Shown here piece by piece: positions 44,101 to 54,901 of a stretch of DNA of 64,000 nt (position 1 is its first letter; every line of letters starts with the position of its first letter). The DNA comes from Xylogone sp. PMI_703 (taxonomy: Eukaryota > Ascomycota > Leotiomycetes). Made by a program: the position numbers and the translations under genes. The notes below the pieces were generated by a model. It saw only the letters and a list, made by a program, of their open reading frames with translations. It was not told where the DNA came from and searched no databases. The DNA lies in NCBI GenBank assembly GCA_021399445.1, contig JAJTUQ010000003.1, positions 7,812,001-7,876,000 of the forward strand, read 5' to 3'.

Positions 44101-45600
44101 TTATGATATAATCGTGTTTGCCTTCTCCAGTAACTCTCTACAGTCTTTTGCGTCTTCACCTTCGACATTCCACTTCTCTAGCCCCATAGCTCTCATAGCC
44201 TCTATCCCCCCTGCCGCTATGACTTCTCTTGCACCTGGTCGACCAATGTGTCCGCTCTCTCCCATCCCACCAGGGAAATCCGGCCCTGGTGTCCCTCTTA
44301 AAAAGGCGTCTCTCTGCTTAACGAGATAACTAGCGTTGGCCTCTGTCAAAGGACAAGCAGGAATATACATAACACTCGAATCTCCATTTCCTTTGTGGTC
44401 TTTATCCACAGCATGAATTGTATCGCAGTGCCAGAGAACATAGTCACCCGGCCGGACCTTTGGAACATGAACCATAGTCTTATCCAGATGGAGATGTGGA
44501 TGGAGGGTAGGGAAAAGTTCTTGACCGCAACCAAGCGCTGCACCTTGGAGAGCTGTATCTTGCTGGGGAGCAAGTATCCAATTGTCCTCATCCAAATAAT
44601 TCAAAGATGCAGTGTCTGAATTCCTGGGAAAGAAAAAAGGACGAAGCAGGAAGTATGCTGTAGCGGTCTTCAGCATTGGATTCACCATTAAACTCTTCTC
44701 GCCAGGCCCAGTGACACTCATGCTCAACCAGCCCTGGAACATTCGAAACATGCTGCACGCTCCGGCACCGTTATAAAGGTCACTGACAGCACCCAAACGA
44801 GAGCTGCTTTCCCAAGGGTCATATTCATCCCATTTCCCTTCCCAGATCTTATCATACACGCCGCCAAGCCCATAGCCTTGCGGTTCCCACCTCTCTACAC
44901 TCCCACCATCGACATGCGGCCCCAGCGCAAAACCTGATTCACTAGGTTGGCATATTCGGAGTCTATCCGCATATGAGACTGGGAATTCCGTAGATACCAT
45001 CGCATCTGGTGATTTCGAATGCCAAAAGGACATAATGAATCTCTGTGCCTCAAGCATATTCGGATGCGCTCGCGCCTTAATCTGAGCTGGGCTCCAGTAT
45101 AACTCGAAAACTGCAGGTCTATCATGAGGAAACCCCTTCGTTGATGGATTCACCGCTATATACGACTTTACCTCTTCCTTCCATTGCAAGGCCTGCTGCT
45201 CTGGAACTACGTTTCTAATAACAGCCACACCCCGCTCCTGGAGCTCTGTCTTGAACTGTCGGGGCTTTGTATGATTGTGGATATCAGAAAAATTGATGGT
45301 AGGAATTATAGCGGTTCTTGCAGAGGCCACCGTTTGAACTTCAGAGCGAAGCTTGGAGAGAAGATGGTTCCACGACGAGGTAATCACTGTAGGATTTCGA
45401 GAGACTAACTGAGTCTTTAAATCTGCGATTCGGGGAGGGAGTGGCTCAGCCTGTCCGCTGAGCGATTGGAACACTGAGGATATGTCGCCTTCCTTTTTTG
45501 GGCCATGGCTTATTGGTCCCACTGCTGCTGTTGTAAGGTGTCGAGTTATTAGGTAGGAACTAGCTACTTTAGATCTCGCAACCCGAATGCTAGAAAGCAT
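44101..45600 (-). CDS. DUF1479 2OG-Fe(II) oxygenase
   Basis: A single exon, 499 residues, with the first ATG at 45600 (the frame runs further only to a TTG). DUF1479 proteins (bacterial YbiU and many fungal homologues) are 2-oxoglutarate/iron dioxygenases of unknown substrate. The iron ligands are visible: His229-X-Asp231 in Gly-Pro-His-Val-Asp-Gly-Gly and the distal His396 in Asp-Thr-Ile-His-Ala-Val-Asp. The first ~25 residues (Arg, Ser, Ala, no acidic residues) look like a mitochondrial presequence, followed by a linker to residue ~60. A TATA element lies about 80-90 bp upstream. A single exon with a TATA promoter is compatible with inducible expression. Confidence 0.9.
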   Translation of the reverse strand: MLSSIRVARSKVASSYLITRHLTTAAVGPISHGPKKEGDISSVFQSLSGQAEPLPPRIADLKTQLVSRNPTVITSSWNHLLSKLRSEVQTVASARTAIIPTINFSDIHNHTKPRQFKTELQERGVAVIRNVVPEQQALQWKEEVKSYIAVNPSTKGFPHDRPAVFELYWSPAQIKARAHPNMLEAQRFIMSFWHSKSPDAMVSTEFPVSYADRLRICQPSESGFALGPHVDGGSVERWEPQGYGLGGVYDKIWEGKWDEYDPWESSSRLGAVSDLYNGAGACSMFRMFQGWLSMSVTGPGEKSLMVNPMLKTATAYFLLRPFFFPRNSDTASLNYLDEDNWILAPQQDTALQGAALGCGQELFPTLHPHLHLDKTMVHVPKVRPGDYVLWHCDTIHAVDKDHKGNGDSSVMYIPACPLTEANASYLVKQRDAFLRGTPGPDFPGGMGESGHIGRPGAREVIAAGGIEAMRAMGLEKWNVEGEDAKDCRELLEKANTIIS

Positions 45601-45678
45601 ATTTACTGTGAGACTCGACGAGAATGAATGAACAAGCACCAACACATAACTGGGCTGAGGGGGGAATGAGGGACTGTT

Positions 45679-45687
45679 TATTTTATA
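45679..45687 (-). promoter_or_regulatory. TATA box of the DUF1479 gene
   Basis: TATAAAATA on the minus strand, about 80 bp upstream of the start codon at 45600. This is the clearest core-promoter element in the window. Confidence 0.6.
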
Positions 45688-46102
45688 GACATAACGAGAA
45701 GACAACTGCAAGGCCAGATAAACCGAAACGCCACCGGTAGAATCATATTATTAACTATAATACATTCTGCCAAAGGAGGGGCAGATTATCAGACGTCTTG
45801 AAGTTGTCGATTTCCTTGTTCCGTTGAAACTCCGCATTAGTTGCGGCGGGAAAGTTAACCGGGTTCCGCTAAAAAGGCAACTCTTCCGAGTCAATACACA
45901 CTCGTAAGAGACAGCTTTGCCGAGCATACTCAGCGTCATCTTCCATCATTACTGATTAACACTGCAATATCAAATAGAACCGATAATTTGTATAGGCACG
46001 CGCCTCAATCGTTTTCCTTTTCCCGCTTCTGGTGCCTATTAGAAATCATTGTAGGACTTCGCCTACTAAAGCACTTATGGCTAGGCTGTCATAGGGAGCA
46101 TA
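45688..46102. other. intergenic, no gene
   Basis: About 415 bp between the DUF1479 promoter and the 3' end of the AT-hook gene. No feature was found. Confidence 0.5.
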
Positions 46103-46169
46103 TTATGTCAAACTATCAAGCCTGTCAGGATAACCAATATGGGAGGCAGAGGCCTTGGTTTAGCCGTAC

Positions 46170-48010
46170 TCACCCTCCGATTGATCTTCTCGCCCTCTTC
46201 CCGATAACTGTGTTTGGAGTAGAGCGAACTGCCTTTCTACCTTGAGGCCTGCCTCTTGGCTTCTCAGATACAGCGGCTTTGGGTGGCCGTCCCCTAGACT
46301 TCTTTTCTGGCTCAGTTGCTGCTTTGTCCTTTTCTGTTTTGCCTTCATTGTCTGACCTTGGAGGTCTCCCTCTTCCCTTCTTGACAACGCTGTTGCCTTC
46401 CGTTTGGAACTTTTGAGATAAGGATGGCCTTCCTCTTTCCTTGGGAGTTAACGGCGTAGCTCCTGTGTCATCATTGACTTTGGGGGGCCTGCCTCTTTTT
46501 TTCGGCGATTGGATCTCCTTTTTAGGTTCTGAATCAGATTTAGGAGGACGGCCTCTCGGTTTCTTTTCCTTTGGCGTAGTTTCTGCAGAAACTGCCTTCG
46601 GTGGTCGTCCCCTTGGTTTCTTTTCTGTTACTGTGGCTGTTGTAGATGGTTCTTTCCGTGGTCTTCCCCTTGGCCTTTTTTCTGCGGATGTTGGCAGTTT
46701 CTTAAAACCTGAACCAGAGGGTCTTCCTCTCTTCCGCGGCGTTTCCGATGGTACAGGTTTTTCTGTTGCCGGCTTTGGCGGTCTTCCCCTCTTTTTAGAA
46801 GGAGATAAAGAATGCTCAGTTTCAGCCTTGCGCTTGCGGGTCCCTAGTGTAACATCGTCTGCCATAGACAAGTCGGCTTCCACTTGCTGTGCAACTTCAT
46901 CATCGATAGCGTCGCTCGATTCTGTAGCTGACTCGCCAGGAGGACTAAGCAGAGTTTCTTGCTCAATGATTGTCATCTCTGTCTGCTCTTCGACAACACC
47001 CACGATAGCCTCGCCTCCTTCAGGGAGATCACTCTTTTCTGTATCATTTTCAACAAGATTCATAAGATCATCATGGATCTCATCCAGCATGGTCGTGGTT
47101 TGATCCAAATTTACATTATCGCCAGCAACCTCATCTGCATCGTACAGGTTGACAGGAGGCTGCTCTGTTACTGGTGCTTCTCTCTGGGTTGACGAGGCAC
47201 CTGCACCTTCTTTCATTAAGACGTATGCGACTCTTTCAACATCTAGAGCAGGTACCCCAAGCCTATCCATTAGAACTTTACTTTTCTCGAATAGATCATC
47301 AATCTCCTTCATGGTATACTTGATCTCAGCAGCTCCATTGCCTCCTGCACATAGCCAACGATACGCTTCATCGCTGAAGAAAACAACTTTTGCCGGGTCG
47401 TACACTGAGAGTATTAACGAGGCAGTAGCTGGGCCAATGCCCTTTAGTGGACCACTGAGTTTCCTGATGACTGCTGAGGTCTTGATACCGGGTTGTTGAT
47501 AGAGCGCAAAAGCCTCTGTAAGAGTCTCTTTAACCTGTTCATTTGTGTTGGAAGCAACTTGCTTTGGGAGTGTCGGCCGATAAACACCATGACGCCTGCC
47601 TCATTTTAGCTCTCGAACGCAATATTCACGTGGTATGATGTCCAGAAATAAGTATTATAGACAAAAATAGGATCTTGCGTTGGTGAAATTGTGAAATTAA
47701 CACTTACAATTTCCAATCAACGAGTTTCATTACGTCTTCGCGTTCCATAAACTCGACGCTTCCCTTAGAGAAACGAGCGGGGGCCTCGACATATCGAAAC
47801 GTGTCTAACTCCTCGAGTGTAGGAAATCCTGTCTTCGCTATTTAGGTCTTAGCATAGGCGCGTAAAAGAGCAAGTATGGGACTATTCATCCTCAATGAAT
47901 ATCAACAAAAATAAAAACTCACGAAGTTTTGAGACCTTGGTGATTAGCTCGGGATACCTCTGAAGCGCCGCATGGAATTGCTCAAGAGTTATATCTAGAG
48001 CTGAAGGCAT
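46170..48010 (-). CDS. HhH-GPD-like domain protein with ten AT-hooks
   Basis: Exons 48010-47923, 47837-47708 and 47595-46170 give 547 residues. The N-terminal ~200 residues are helical and contain a helix-hairpin-helix (Gly125-Ile-Gly-Pro-Ala-Thr-Ala) followed 23 residues later by Phe-Phe-Ser-Asp148-Glu. That is the spacing of the hairpin and catalytic Asp in HhH-GPD DNA glycosylases (Endo III/MutY type). No iron-sulphur cysteine loop is seen. After an acidic linker (~205-320) come ten AT-hook cores (Arg-Gly-Arg-Pro) between ~340 and ~525, about every 20 residues, most with Pro-Lys after the core. It is likely a chromatin protein binding AT-rich minor groove. Whether the N-terminal fold is catalytic is inference. 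The stop TGA lies inside a perfect GTGAGT donor, and splicing to 46121 would replace the C-terminus by Leu-Asp-Ser-Leu-Thr (stop at 46103). Confidence 0.82.
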
Positions 48011-48355
48011 TTTGAAAATGCCTCAGTCACGAACTGTAACTATGTAATCTGTGTTGTTGGTTTATTTTCGTGCTTCCTTAGTCGCGCGATGGGTATCTAA
48101 CATGCGAAGCTCTGAGAGCTTTTAAAGGGATGACGCGAGGCGGGCAACCGCGCTCAACTCGAGCTAACCAAGGTAAGGACGAAGCGCCCTCCTTAGCACG
48201 TGGCGCTTAGGACAGGCCGTTGATCCAGATTCAAAAAAAAGATTCAGCCTCATTCCGCCAATTTCTATTCTTCAGAAAAACAATTGACCCCGCATACTCC
48301 CCATCAAGATTCCCATACTTCCATATATATTAACCACATTCTCTGATTAGTAGCC
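48011..48355. promoter_or_regulatory. divergent promoter AT-hook gene/zinc-finger gene
   Basis: 345 bp between the two start codons. A tatatattaa stretch near 48324-48333 lies about 25 bp before the zinc-finger start codon. An A-run (aaaaaaa) is near 48234. No further sites are claimed. Confidence 0.45.
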
Positions 48356-48788
48356 ATGGGTAACGTTAGTATGCCGCTTCTACCAGAGACTTTACAGTTG
48401 CTGACAGATTTGCAGGGAGCCAAAGCTGCATCCAAGCGCGAGCGCAATGCCAAAGACACTAAGGTTGCAAAGTCGCAGCTTAAAGCAGTAAGTCTAGCCT
48501 TTATACTCATTGCAGCCTACTTGTATCATTGTATAGAGTTCAGGCTATGTTGACTACTTCATAATCTAATTTCTCTTACCGTAGAATGAGTCAGCCAAAG
48601 ACATCCAATGTCAAATCTGCAAATCCACCTTCTTGAAGACCACCCGTGCGCCAGCGTAAGACTTTGAATCACTTCATATAGTATTAAAAAGTATACTAAT
48701 AGCTTTGGTGTCTAGCTTGACCGAGCATGCATCCAATAAGCACAGCAAGACTCTTGATGATTGCTTCCCCGGTTTTGCCGCAAAATAA
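48356..48788 (+). CDS. small C2H2 zinc-finger protein, 74 aa, 4 exons
   Basis: Exons 48356-48364, 48416-48487, 48585-48655 and 48716-48788. The first exon is only Met-Gly-Asn; intron 1 is 51 bp (donor GTTAGT, acceptor TTGCAG) and, being a multiple of three without stops, hides in a longer open frame. The spliced product begins Met-Gly-Asn-Gly-Ala-Lys-Ala-Ala, the hallmark of a conserved eukaryotic small-protein family: a basic 4F5/SERF-like N-terminus followed by one zinc finger. The finger is Cys36-X2-Cys39-X15-His55-X4-His60, ending Asp-Cys-Phe-Pro-Gly-Phe-Ala-Ala-Lys. The plant member At2g23090 has a solved structure; the function is unclear, possibly nucleic-acid or ribosome associated. 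Confidence 0.88.
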
Positions 48789-49038
48789 GCTGGTATCTGC
48801 TGAGCCGGAAGATTCAAGGATATCGTTTAATCAGAAGTCAAAGCTACTCCCACAAGACAGGAATATAACGAGCCGGCGCCTTAGTCACGAGAGAATGATT
48901 TCGATGTAGACGATATATGGGATGGCGAACGGCGCATTCAGGGCATTTCAGATTCAGCATTTAGCCAGGTCGCAATATCCATTTAGGTATAAAGCTACGA
49001 TTCCATAGAGTTCTTTGTTTTCTTCCTAATTTCTATTC

Positions 49039-50368
49039 TCAATGAGCTTCCACGGCTGTTCCCACTCTACCAACAGTCGCTTGAGCTGGCCCAGACGAAG
49101 GTAGGTCTATGCCTCTCTTTTTCGCCTCGGCTTCTTCTTTCTCTCGAGCCTGCTGGTCCCTTATCTCCTTAAGAATGTCAGGATACCATCTCTCTCCAAC
49201 GTCAGGATGGCTCTTGATCCTATTTCTCAAGGTAGCTTCTCCCAGAGTCTTGGCCACCCCTCCTTTGAAAGTAAATTCTACGTCATCCAACCGCCCACCA
49301 TTTCTCTCAACAACTTTCTTCCTCATTTCTCTAATATGCTCCGGTACACGCCCCACGCCGCCTCCATTGTCTATATCGTTCAGCTCATCGAACTCGGCAT
49401 CAAGACTAACACCCTGGAAGAAAGGTACCGAAAACCGGGCACCGCTCCCAGGTGCAGGACTTAACACACGATGAGTAGTGCTCATGCATACACCCTGCGT
49501 CAAAGCCTCCATAGCCTGTCCAATCGCAACAACAAGCGTCCCATCAATAGGGGGGCAATCAATCCAATCTCCCTGGAGATTCTGAACCTGAAGCCCCTTA
49601 TGGTTGGAGGCCTGCAGGAGATAACTAGTGAACATGCTATCCTTATGTGGACCCACGCCCTGACCCTGCACATCCGCTCCTAGCCCTAGCTCCGCCAGAT
49701 CCGGATACTTGATAATCTTTAACTTGTGCTGCTGGTCTTCGTCAAAATACTTATCGAAGGCATTCGCAGGAAGTCCAATGGCTTCGGCAATTAGACTGGT
49801 AAAGAATATGGAGATATCTCCCATGCGGGTTATGTATTCCGAGTATACTGCCTTGAAATCCGGAAGGACAGATGCGGATGGCCACTGTGTAGGCGCAAAG
49901 AGGTTTCGGTACAGGGGTTGATCGGGAGTGCGGACTGGATGGTCAGTTGAGAGATCGATCTGTTCTCGGTGATCGATTGTGTGCGCAGTGATCTCAGCGT
50001 CGAGACGCGAGTAGCCTAGAAATGAAGCAGCATTCTTCATTTCTACCTTCAGCCTAGACACATGAAAAAGATCCAGAGTCAACTTTCTGTAATCAATCCT
50101 GAAATACTCTCGCGCCCCTCGATAAGTGTCTAAGAGGGGAAATGAATGGAAAAGACATGATCTCTTACTTCTCTTCCATAGGAATATCAAAAAACTTCTT
50201 CCCCTCCTCAATTACTTTTTGCGTCAACTCGTCCGATATGCCCACATTCTTCAGGTACAAAAACCCCACCTCCAGCAGCGCATGGCGCAATTGATCCAGG
50301 AACTGAGGCTTCGTAGCGGGGTCTCGTGCGAGCTGGAGATCCAGCAGCGGAATTGCTTCAAAGGACAT
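49039..50368 (-). CDS. 2OG-Fe(II) oxygenase, IPNS-like, 2 exons
   Basis: Exons 50368-50169 and 50053-49039 (intron 115 bp, donor GTAAGA, acceptor TCTAG, phase 2) give 404 residues. The N-terminal DIOX_N domain contains Ile-Pro-Leu-Leu-Asp-Leu and Gly-Phe-Leu-Tyr-Leu-Lys-Asn; the join restores Glu-Glu-Lys-Leu-Lys-Val-Glu-Met-Lys-Asn. The catalytic domain has His203-X-Asp205, distal His261 and the 2-oxoglutarate motif Arg273-X-Ser275. The C-terminal ~60 residues are a charged extension with a Glu/Lys-rich helix, not part of the usual fold. The substrate is unknown; similar fungal proteins are widespread and not confined to secondary-metabolite clusters. Its closest neighbours are housekeeping genes. 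Confidence 0.9.
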
Positions 50369-50970
50369 CTTTCTCTATTTCTAACCAAATCTATGTAGTA
50401 TAAAAGGAGTGAAATCCGAGCCCACGAACTGTTATCCTAAGTTTTCCGGATACTAAATGTCGTGTGGGTGTCTATGGCGTCAATCGTTTATATAATTGCG
50501 GAAGTCATGGTACCCGTCCTCGGCCGTCGAGATACCCCACATGTTACTTTTCTGAACCACCCGCTAATGGGCCGATCCATGCAGGTCGCATGACTTTGAC
50601 TGGTCTCTCCATATTTATTGGTGTCATATAGAGAGGGGATGGCGGCCTTTATTTCGTATCAGGCCTTTGTTATCAGCACGTGATCAAGCCCCCCTTTTCT
50701 TCGGAACAATGAAACCATCCCGATGTATGACTATAGGCCAGATCCAGTAAGATAGAGCAGATAGTCATATATCGGAAATATAGATAAAGCAGCAGCTGAT
50801 GAGTCACAAAATATGATGAATTGTAATTCTATGGACAGACTTTTATACCCCAGAAAATCGTCCCAAATGATCCTGTTGGAATTTGAAGTAGAACGCCCGC
50901 TATGCAAATACCAGAAAGACTGAAAAGAGAAAACAGTGCTTAGAGAAGATAAAATGACACAAAAGACTGA
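50369..50970. other. intergenic region upstream of the IPNS-like oxygenase
   Basis: 602 bp between the oxygenase start codon and the utp17 stop codon. No gene is present. It should hold the oxygenase promoter and the utp17 3' UTR. Confidence 0.5.
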
Positions 50971-53900
50971 TCATACAACCGGCTGAGCTTGCGGCCGCGG
51001 CTTACTAGAATACATATCCGCCAGCTGATAGAACATTTCCTCCAGAGGCGGCAGCGCAAATGCTGGACCAACGTCGAAAATAGTTGATAGCTGATGTGTC
51101 GTGACCACAGGGGTCTCATTATCATCTTCGAATGCTGGAATACCTGATGGTACCGGCTCAGCGCCAATTTCTTCCACATCTTCGTCATCTTCCATAAGTC
51201 GGAGTAAATCTCCAGTTGGTTGCTCTTCTGCCGCTTCATCTAGTTGGAGATCAGAGGTCGACTTGGCGAGATCGAGCACAGTCTGGCTGCCCTTCTTAGA
51301 TATCGTTCTGATTTCTGCAGCTGAGTCTAGGATGAGGAATCCTTCTGAGCCGGTAGCGGGTAATAAAGCTGTAACTACAGTAGAGAGCCCCTCCATGTGC
51401 ACTGCCTCTGCATCATCAGGTTGAAAGAGCGCAATCTCTGAACCTGTAGAAAGAAGAAGTGGACCTTCAACTTCGGAAGTGTCTGCAGAGTTTCTTGCTG
51501 GTAGCGATACCGCAAATGTTCGGCTTTTATTGTCGACGGCAAGGTGCATCATCTCTCTCTTCTGTTCGGTAGATAAAGACGCTGCTAAGTCACTCAACTG
51601 TATCCGGTACCGAATTTCCTCTGAGACCACATCGTACAAGCAGATGATATTTGAAAGAGTTATCAAACTCTTTCCCAGGAAACTAGCCTTCAAGATATCG
51701 CCACGATACAGGCCAGTCCGCGAAAAGAGAGTAATTCCGCCTGTAGGATCTATGAAGTGGACAAGCCCGTCATTATCGCCTCCATGAGCTGCAGTAAGCA
51801 GAGATCCATCCTCGGAGAAGGCAATTGCACCAGTCGAGGGGGGTGTTTGGCCTCTGCTATATGCCGACACTCCTTCAAGCTCAACTCTACCAAGCGAAAT
51901 CGCATGTTGACAATACCAATTCCGGAATGGGCTTCCATCTTTTGCTGTAACTACTACACCATCTCTTTTTCTAGTCTTTGTATACCAGGTACGAACGATG
52001 CCATCCTCGCCGATAGTTGCGAACCGCAAGGAGACTGGATCTGCAACAAGATCAAAAATTTGTCCCGCACCGGCAAGTCCATCCGCATTATCATGCGGAG
52101 AATCAATTCGAGATACCAGTTCCCATTTATTGGCTTCCGCATTCCATTGCCAAAATTTGAGATATGTTTCGCGTCTTCTCTTCCGTTCCTCTTCGACGGT
52201 CTCCCCTTGATAGGCAAGGAAGTCCAGGTCTTGCCTTGGTGGGATCCATTCATCGACGGTAGCAAGCCACTTGCCATCGTGAGATATTTGGATATGAGTG
52301 ACTCTTGGCTCCGATACTTTATGAGCTGTTGGGGTGATATTTATATTGGTCACATTCGTTCTTGTCAGAGCTTGACGGTTGATATTGCGATTGGACCCAA
52401 GATCAAAGGTTTGCAAGAAAGGCACGCTCATGATTGCAGGATCTCGGGCATCAATCTCTTGCGATTGACCTACACCAAGAAGGATCTGATGAGGAGAAGA
52501 TGGGTTGATAACTGCGGGAGTTCGTTGAACGAGGGGTTTGGAAAGGGAATCCTCCTTGACTCTGGGAATGTGTAAGTCTTTTAGTGGGACTAAATTGAGG
52601 GAGCAAGCCTGGATGCCCGCAACATTTGCAGTTGGCGAAAGCTCTGATGTTGAAAGAACCATTGTGGAATTATCAGCCAGGTGAACTGCATATGATGCTC
52701 CTATAGGAGAAACCACAACGCTCTGGATAGTCGCAGACATATGGGGAAGGAACTGTCTCTTCCCCGTGTCCAGCTGCCATAGCACAAGGACTGTTTCAGT
52801 TCCTCCAGAAATGATATAATTGCCTACGCTGAGTTAGTCCACATCACAAATTCACCGATTTCAGTAAACAATCAAACTTACCATCCAGTGACCATTTGAC
52901 CGTATGTACCATCTGGCGATGCCAGTGGAGTTTCCGTGGCACCAAGCTTATACCAGGATTGCTACCAGATTGAGACCGAATAAGATTCCCCAGAAGATCA
53001 TTGTGAATGAAAATATTTCCCTTGACGTCTCCAACCGCCACGTCAACCACTGACGCCAAGCTTCTCGACTTCTTCCCTTCGATAGGCTTACTTCTCAGGG
53101 TCACTCGGATATCTAGCGAGGATATATACTCTGTTGACTCGAAGATCCTGAATTCGTACTTGATCTTGCCAACATCGTTGTACTCGGTTGATCGTAGATT
53201 CCCAAGTAGCAACCTGTTTTCCGAGGATGCCACAATGATAGATCCTTCAGCAGCGGTCTTGAGCGAGTCTATCCGTTGGGTAGATGTATAGATTGTTCTT
53301 CCCGCCGAAATGGCTACTCCGAGCTCATTTGCTGTGATACGCCAACCACTCTCTGTTCGGGGTTCAATTGTAAAAATGACATCCCTCCTCCGGCCAGCAG
53401 ATTCCATGGATGCTACCGTCATATATATGCATCCGGTGGTGGAAATCTGCCAATTACCGTCAACACCGGCGCCGGTTGTCCAATCTATATTGTAGACAAA
53501 TCCATCTGAGAGAGCGACCCATATCATGTTAGGGTTCGTAGGTGAGAGGCAATAGGCAACTATTCCGCCATTGGGACGATCTTTGGGATCGACTTTGAGG
53601 TCAATGTTACGGACGAGGAGGGAATCGGCTGTGGAATAGATCTTGACAGAAGTTCGATTCGCAATAATGAGGAACCTTCACAGTACTTTATTAGTACGAT
53701 AGAAACATCATAGCGCAAGAAACAGAAACAAAACAGAATGAGCCTAAAAAATAAAAGATTTAACATACTTCTCATCCTGCGAAAACACGGGATCAACATT
53801 AATAATTCGTCCCCCAATAGGTTCAGAACACTTCCACGTTCCCCTGGAACTGGCTCCCTTCCTTACGATCCCTCCACTCTTTCCCTGCCGCAAAAAGTCT

Positions 53901-54157
53901 TCATAGTCCTCTCCCTCAGCAGAATGAACTGTTGATGATCCATTGACATGAGGGGCCTCCCCATTCACTCCATTGCTCTCCACAAGCGCAACTTTACTCG
54001 GGTTAAAAGCATGCTCCCATCCCGCGTGACTTCCTAGTACCGAGCCTATACCACTACTATCACCATTACTAGCGTTTTTATTCTTCGCTGCCTTGGCCCG
54101 TTTTGGAGAATTGACAACCTCCACAGGACCTCCCTTGCGCTTCAATAACGAAGCCAT
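50971..54157 (-). CDS. utp17: Utp17/Nan1 (WDR75), SSU processome WD40 protein
   Basis: Exons 54157-53769, 53675-52882 and 52823-50971 give 1011 residues with consistent phases. Utp17 (Nan1; human WDR75) belongs to the t-UTP/UtpA subcomplex that loads first on nascent pre-rRNA and is needed for 18S rRNA production in the nucleolus. The first ~110 residues are a basic, disordered fungal extension with a Lys-Arg-Lys-Gly and Pro-Lys-Arg-Ala-Lys patch. Then come two tandem WD40 propellers; typical blades end in Val-Lys-Trp-Ser-Leu-Asp-Gly (across intron 2) with Tyr-Ile-Ile-Ser-Gly-Gly-Thr-Glu following, and Ala-Phe-Ser-Glu-Asp-Gly-Ser. A C-terminal acidic region and helical tail are as in the family. 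It shares a promoter with rpb10. Confidence 0.9.
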
Positions 54158-54466
54158 GGTTATATGTTGTCGAGAGGTCTGTGTTGAAGGTTGATTGTTT
54201 GAGGTGGTAGAAACTTTAATCTTTTCACCATGCAACTTTAGCGGGCGGTGGAAATAATTTTTAGCGCGGTTTTTTTGACAAAGCTTCGACCTTTTTTCTT
54301 TTGCGGAGAATTCGCGATTACAGGCATCTTGATCTCTCCACCTACACGCTTGAAAAACATTAGGATCCAGGAGACGCGACAAGAAGTTGCCAGATAGATA
54401 ACCGCATATTGTCGCATTCGAATTGTTACAACCGTCCAAGGTTACGAGCAATTACAGAGCTTTACG
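54158..54466. promoter_or_regulatory. shared divergent promoter utp17/rpb10
   Basis: 309 bp between start codons of two genes serving rRNA synthesis and processing. It contains an A/T tract (ggaaataatttttagc near 54248-54263) loosely like the RRPE element of ribosome-biogenesis genes, but not an exact match. Confidence 0.55.
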
Positions 54467-54901
54467 ATGATTATTCCAGTGCGGTGTTTCTCCTGTGGCA
54501 AGGTTCGTAGCTCCTGAAAGCTGAAATACTGCTTGAAAGATTTACTAATGATTATGTGCTCAGGTTGTTGGCGACCTTTGGGAGAGATATTTGAAACTCA
54601 TCAACGAGGGAGTCTCTGATGGGTTAGTCTTTGGTTAGGAAATCGTTGGCGCGACGAAGGAGCTGACAAGTCTGTTCTAGTGATGCTATGGACCAACTTG
54701 GATGCAAACGATATTGCTGTCGCCGCATGATCATGACACATGTTGACCTGATTGAGAAGTTGCTCAAGTACGTGTTTACGCCCCCAATCCTGTTGGATCT
54801 TCATTAGACTCCGCGGTCGAATGCATTTGGGATTCCGCTCCTAACACTATTACAGATACAATCCGGCGGAGAGAGACGCGAAGAAGGCCGCCATGCAGTA
54901 G
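54467..54901 (+). CDS. rpb10: Rpb10, shared subunit of RNA polymerases I, II, III
   Basis: Four exons, 54467-54502, 54564-54622, 54681-54767 and 54856-54901, give 75 residues. Rpb10 (RPABC5) is a zinc-binding subunit common to all three nuclear RNA polymerases. The zinc site is complete: Cys7 and Cys10 in Arg-Cys-Phe-Ser-Cys-Gly-Lys, and Cys44-Cys45 in Arg-Tyr-Cys-Cys-Arg-Arg-Met. The length matches the family. The exons are too short to appear as open frames, so the gene is easy to miss. Donors GTTCGT, GTTAGT and GTACGT, and acceptors CTCAG, TCTAG and TACAG, are all usable. Confidence 0.95.

Noticed and set aside
45601..45711. N-terminal extension of the DUF1479 frame to a TTG
   Set aside because: It would place the TATA box inside the coding region; the ATG at 45600 is the first methionine codon.
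46441..47103. 220-codon frame antisense to the AT-hook gene
   Set aside because: Gly/Leu/Phe-rich mirror of the Arg-Gly-Arg-Pro repeats; no independent evidence.
48896..49038. Extra exon downstream of the small zinc-finger gene
   Set aside because: The spliced protein already ends with the family's conserved Phe-Ala-Ala-Lys C-terminus at 48788.
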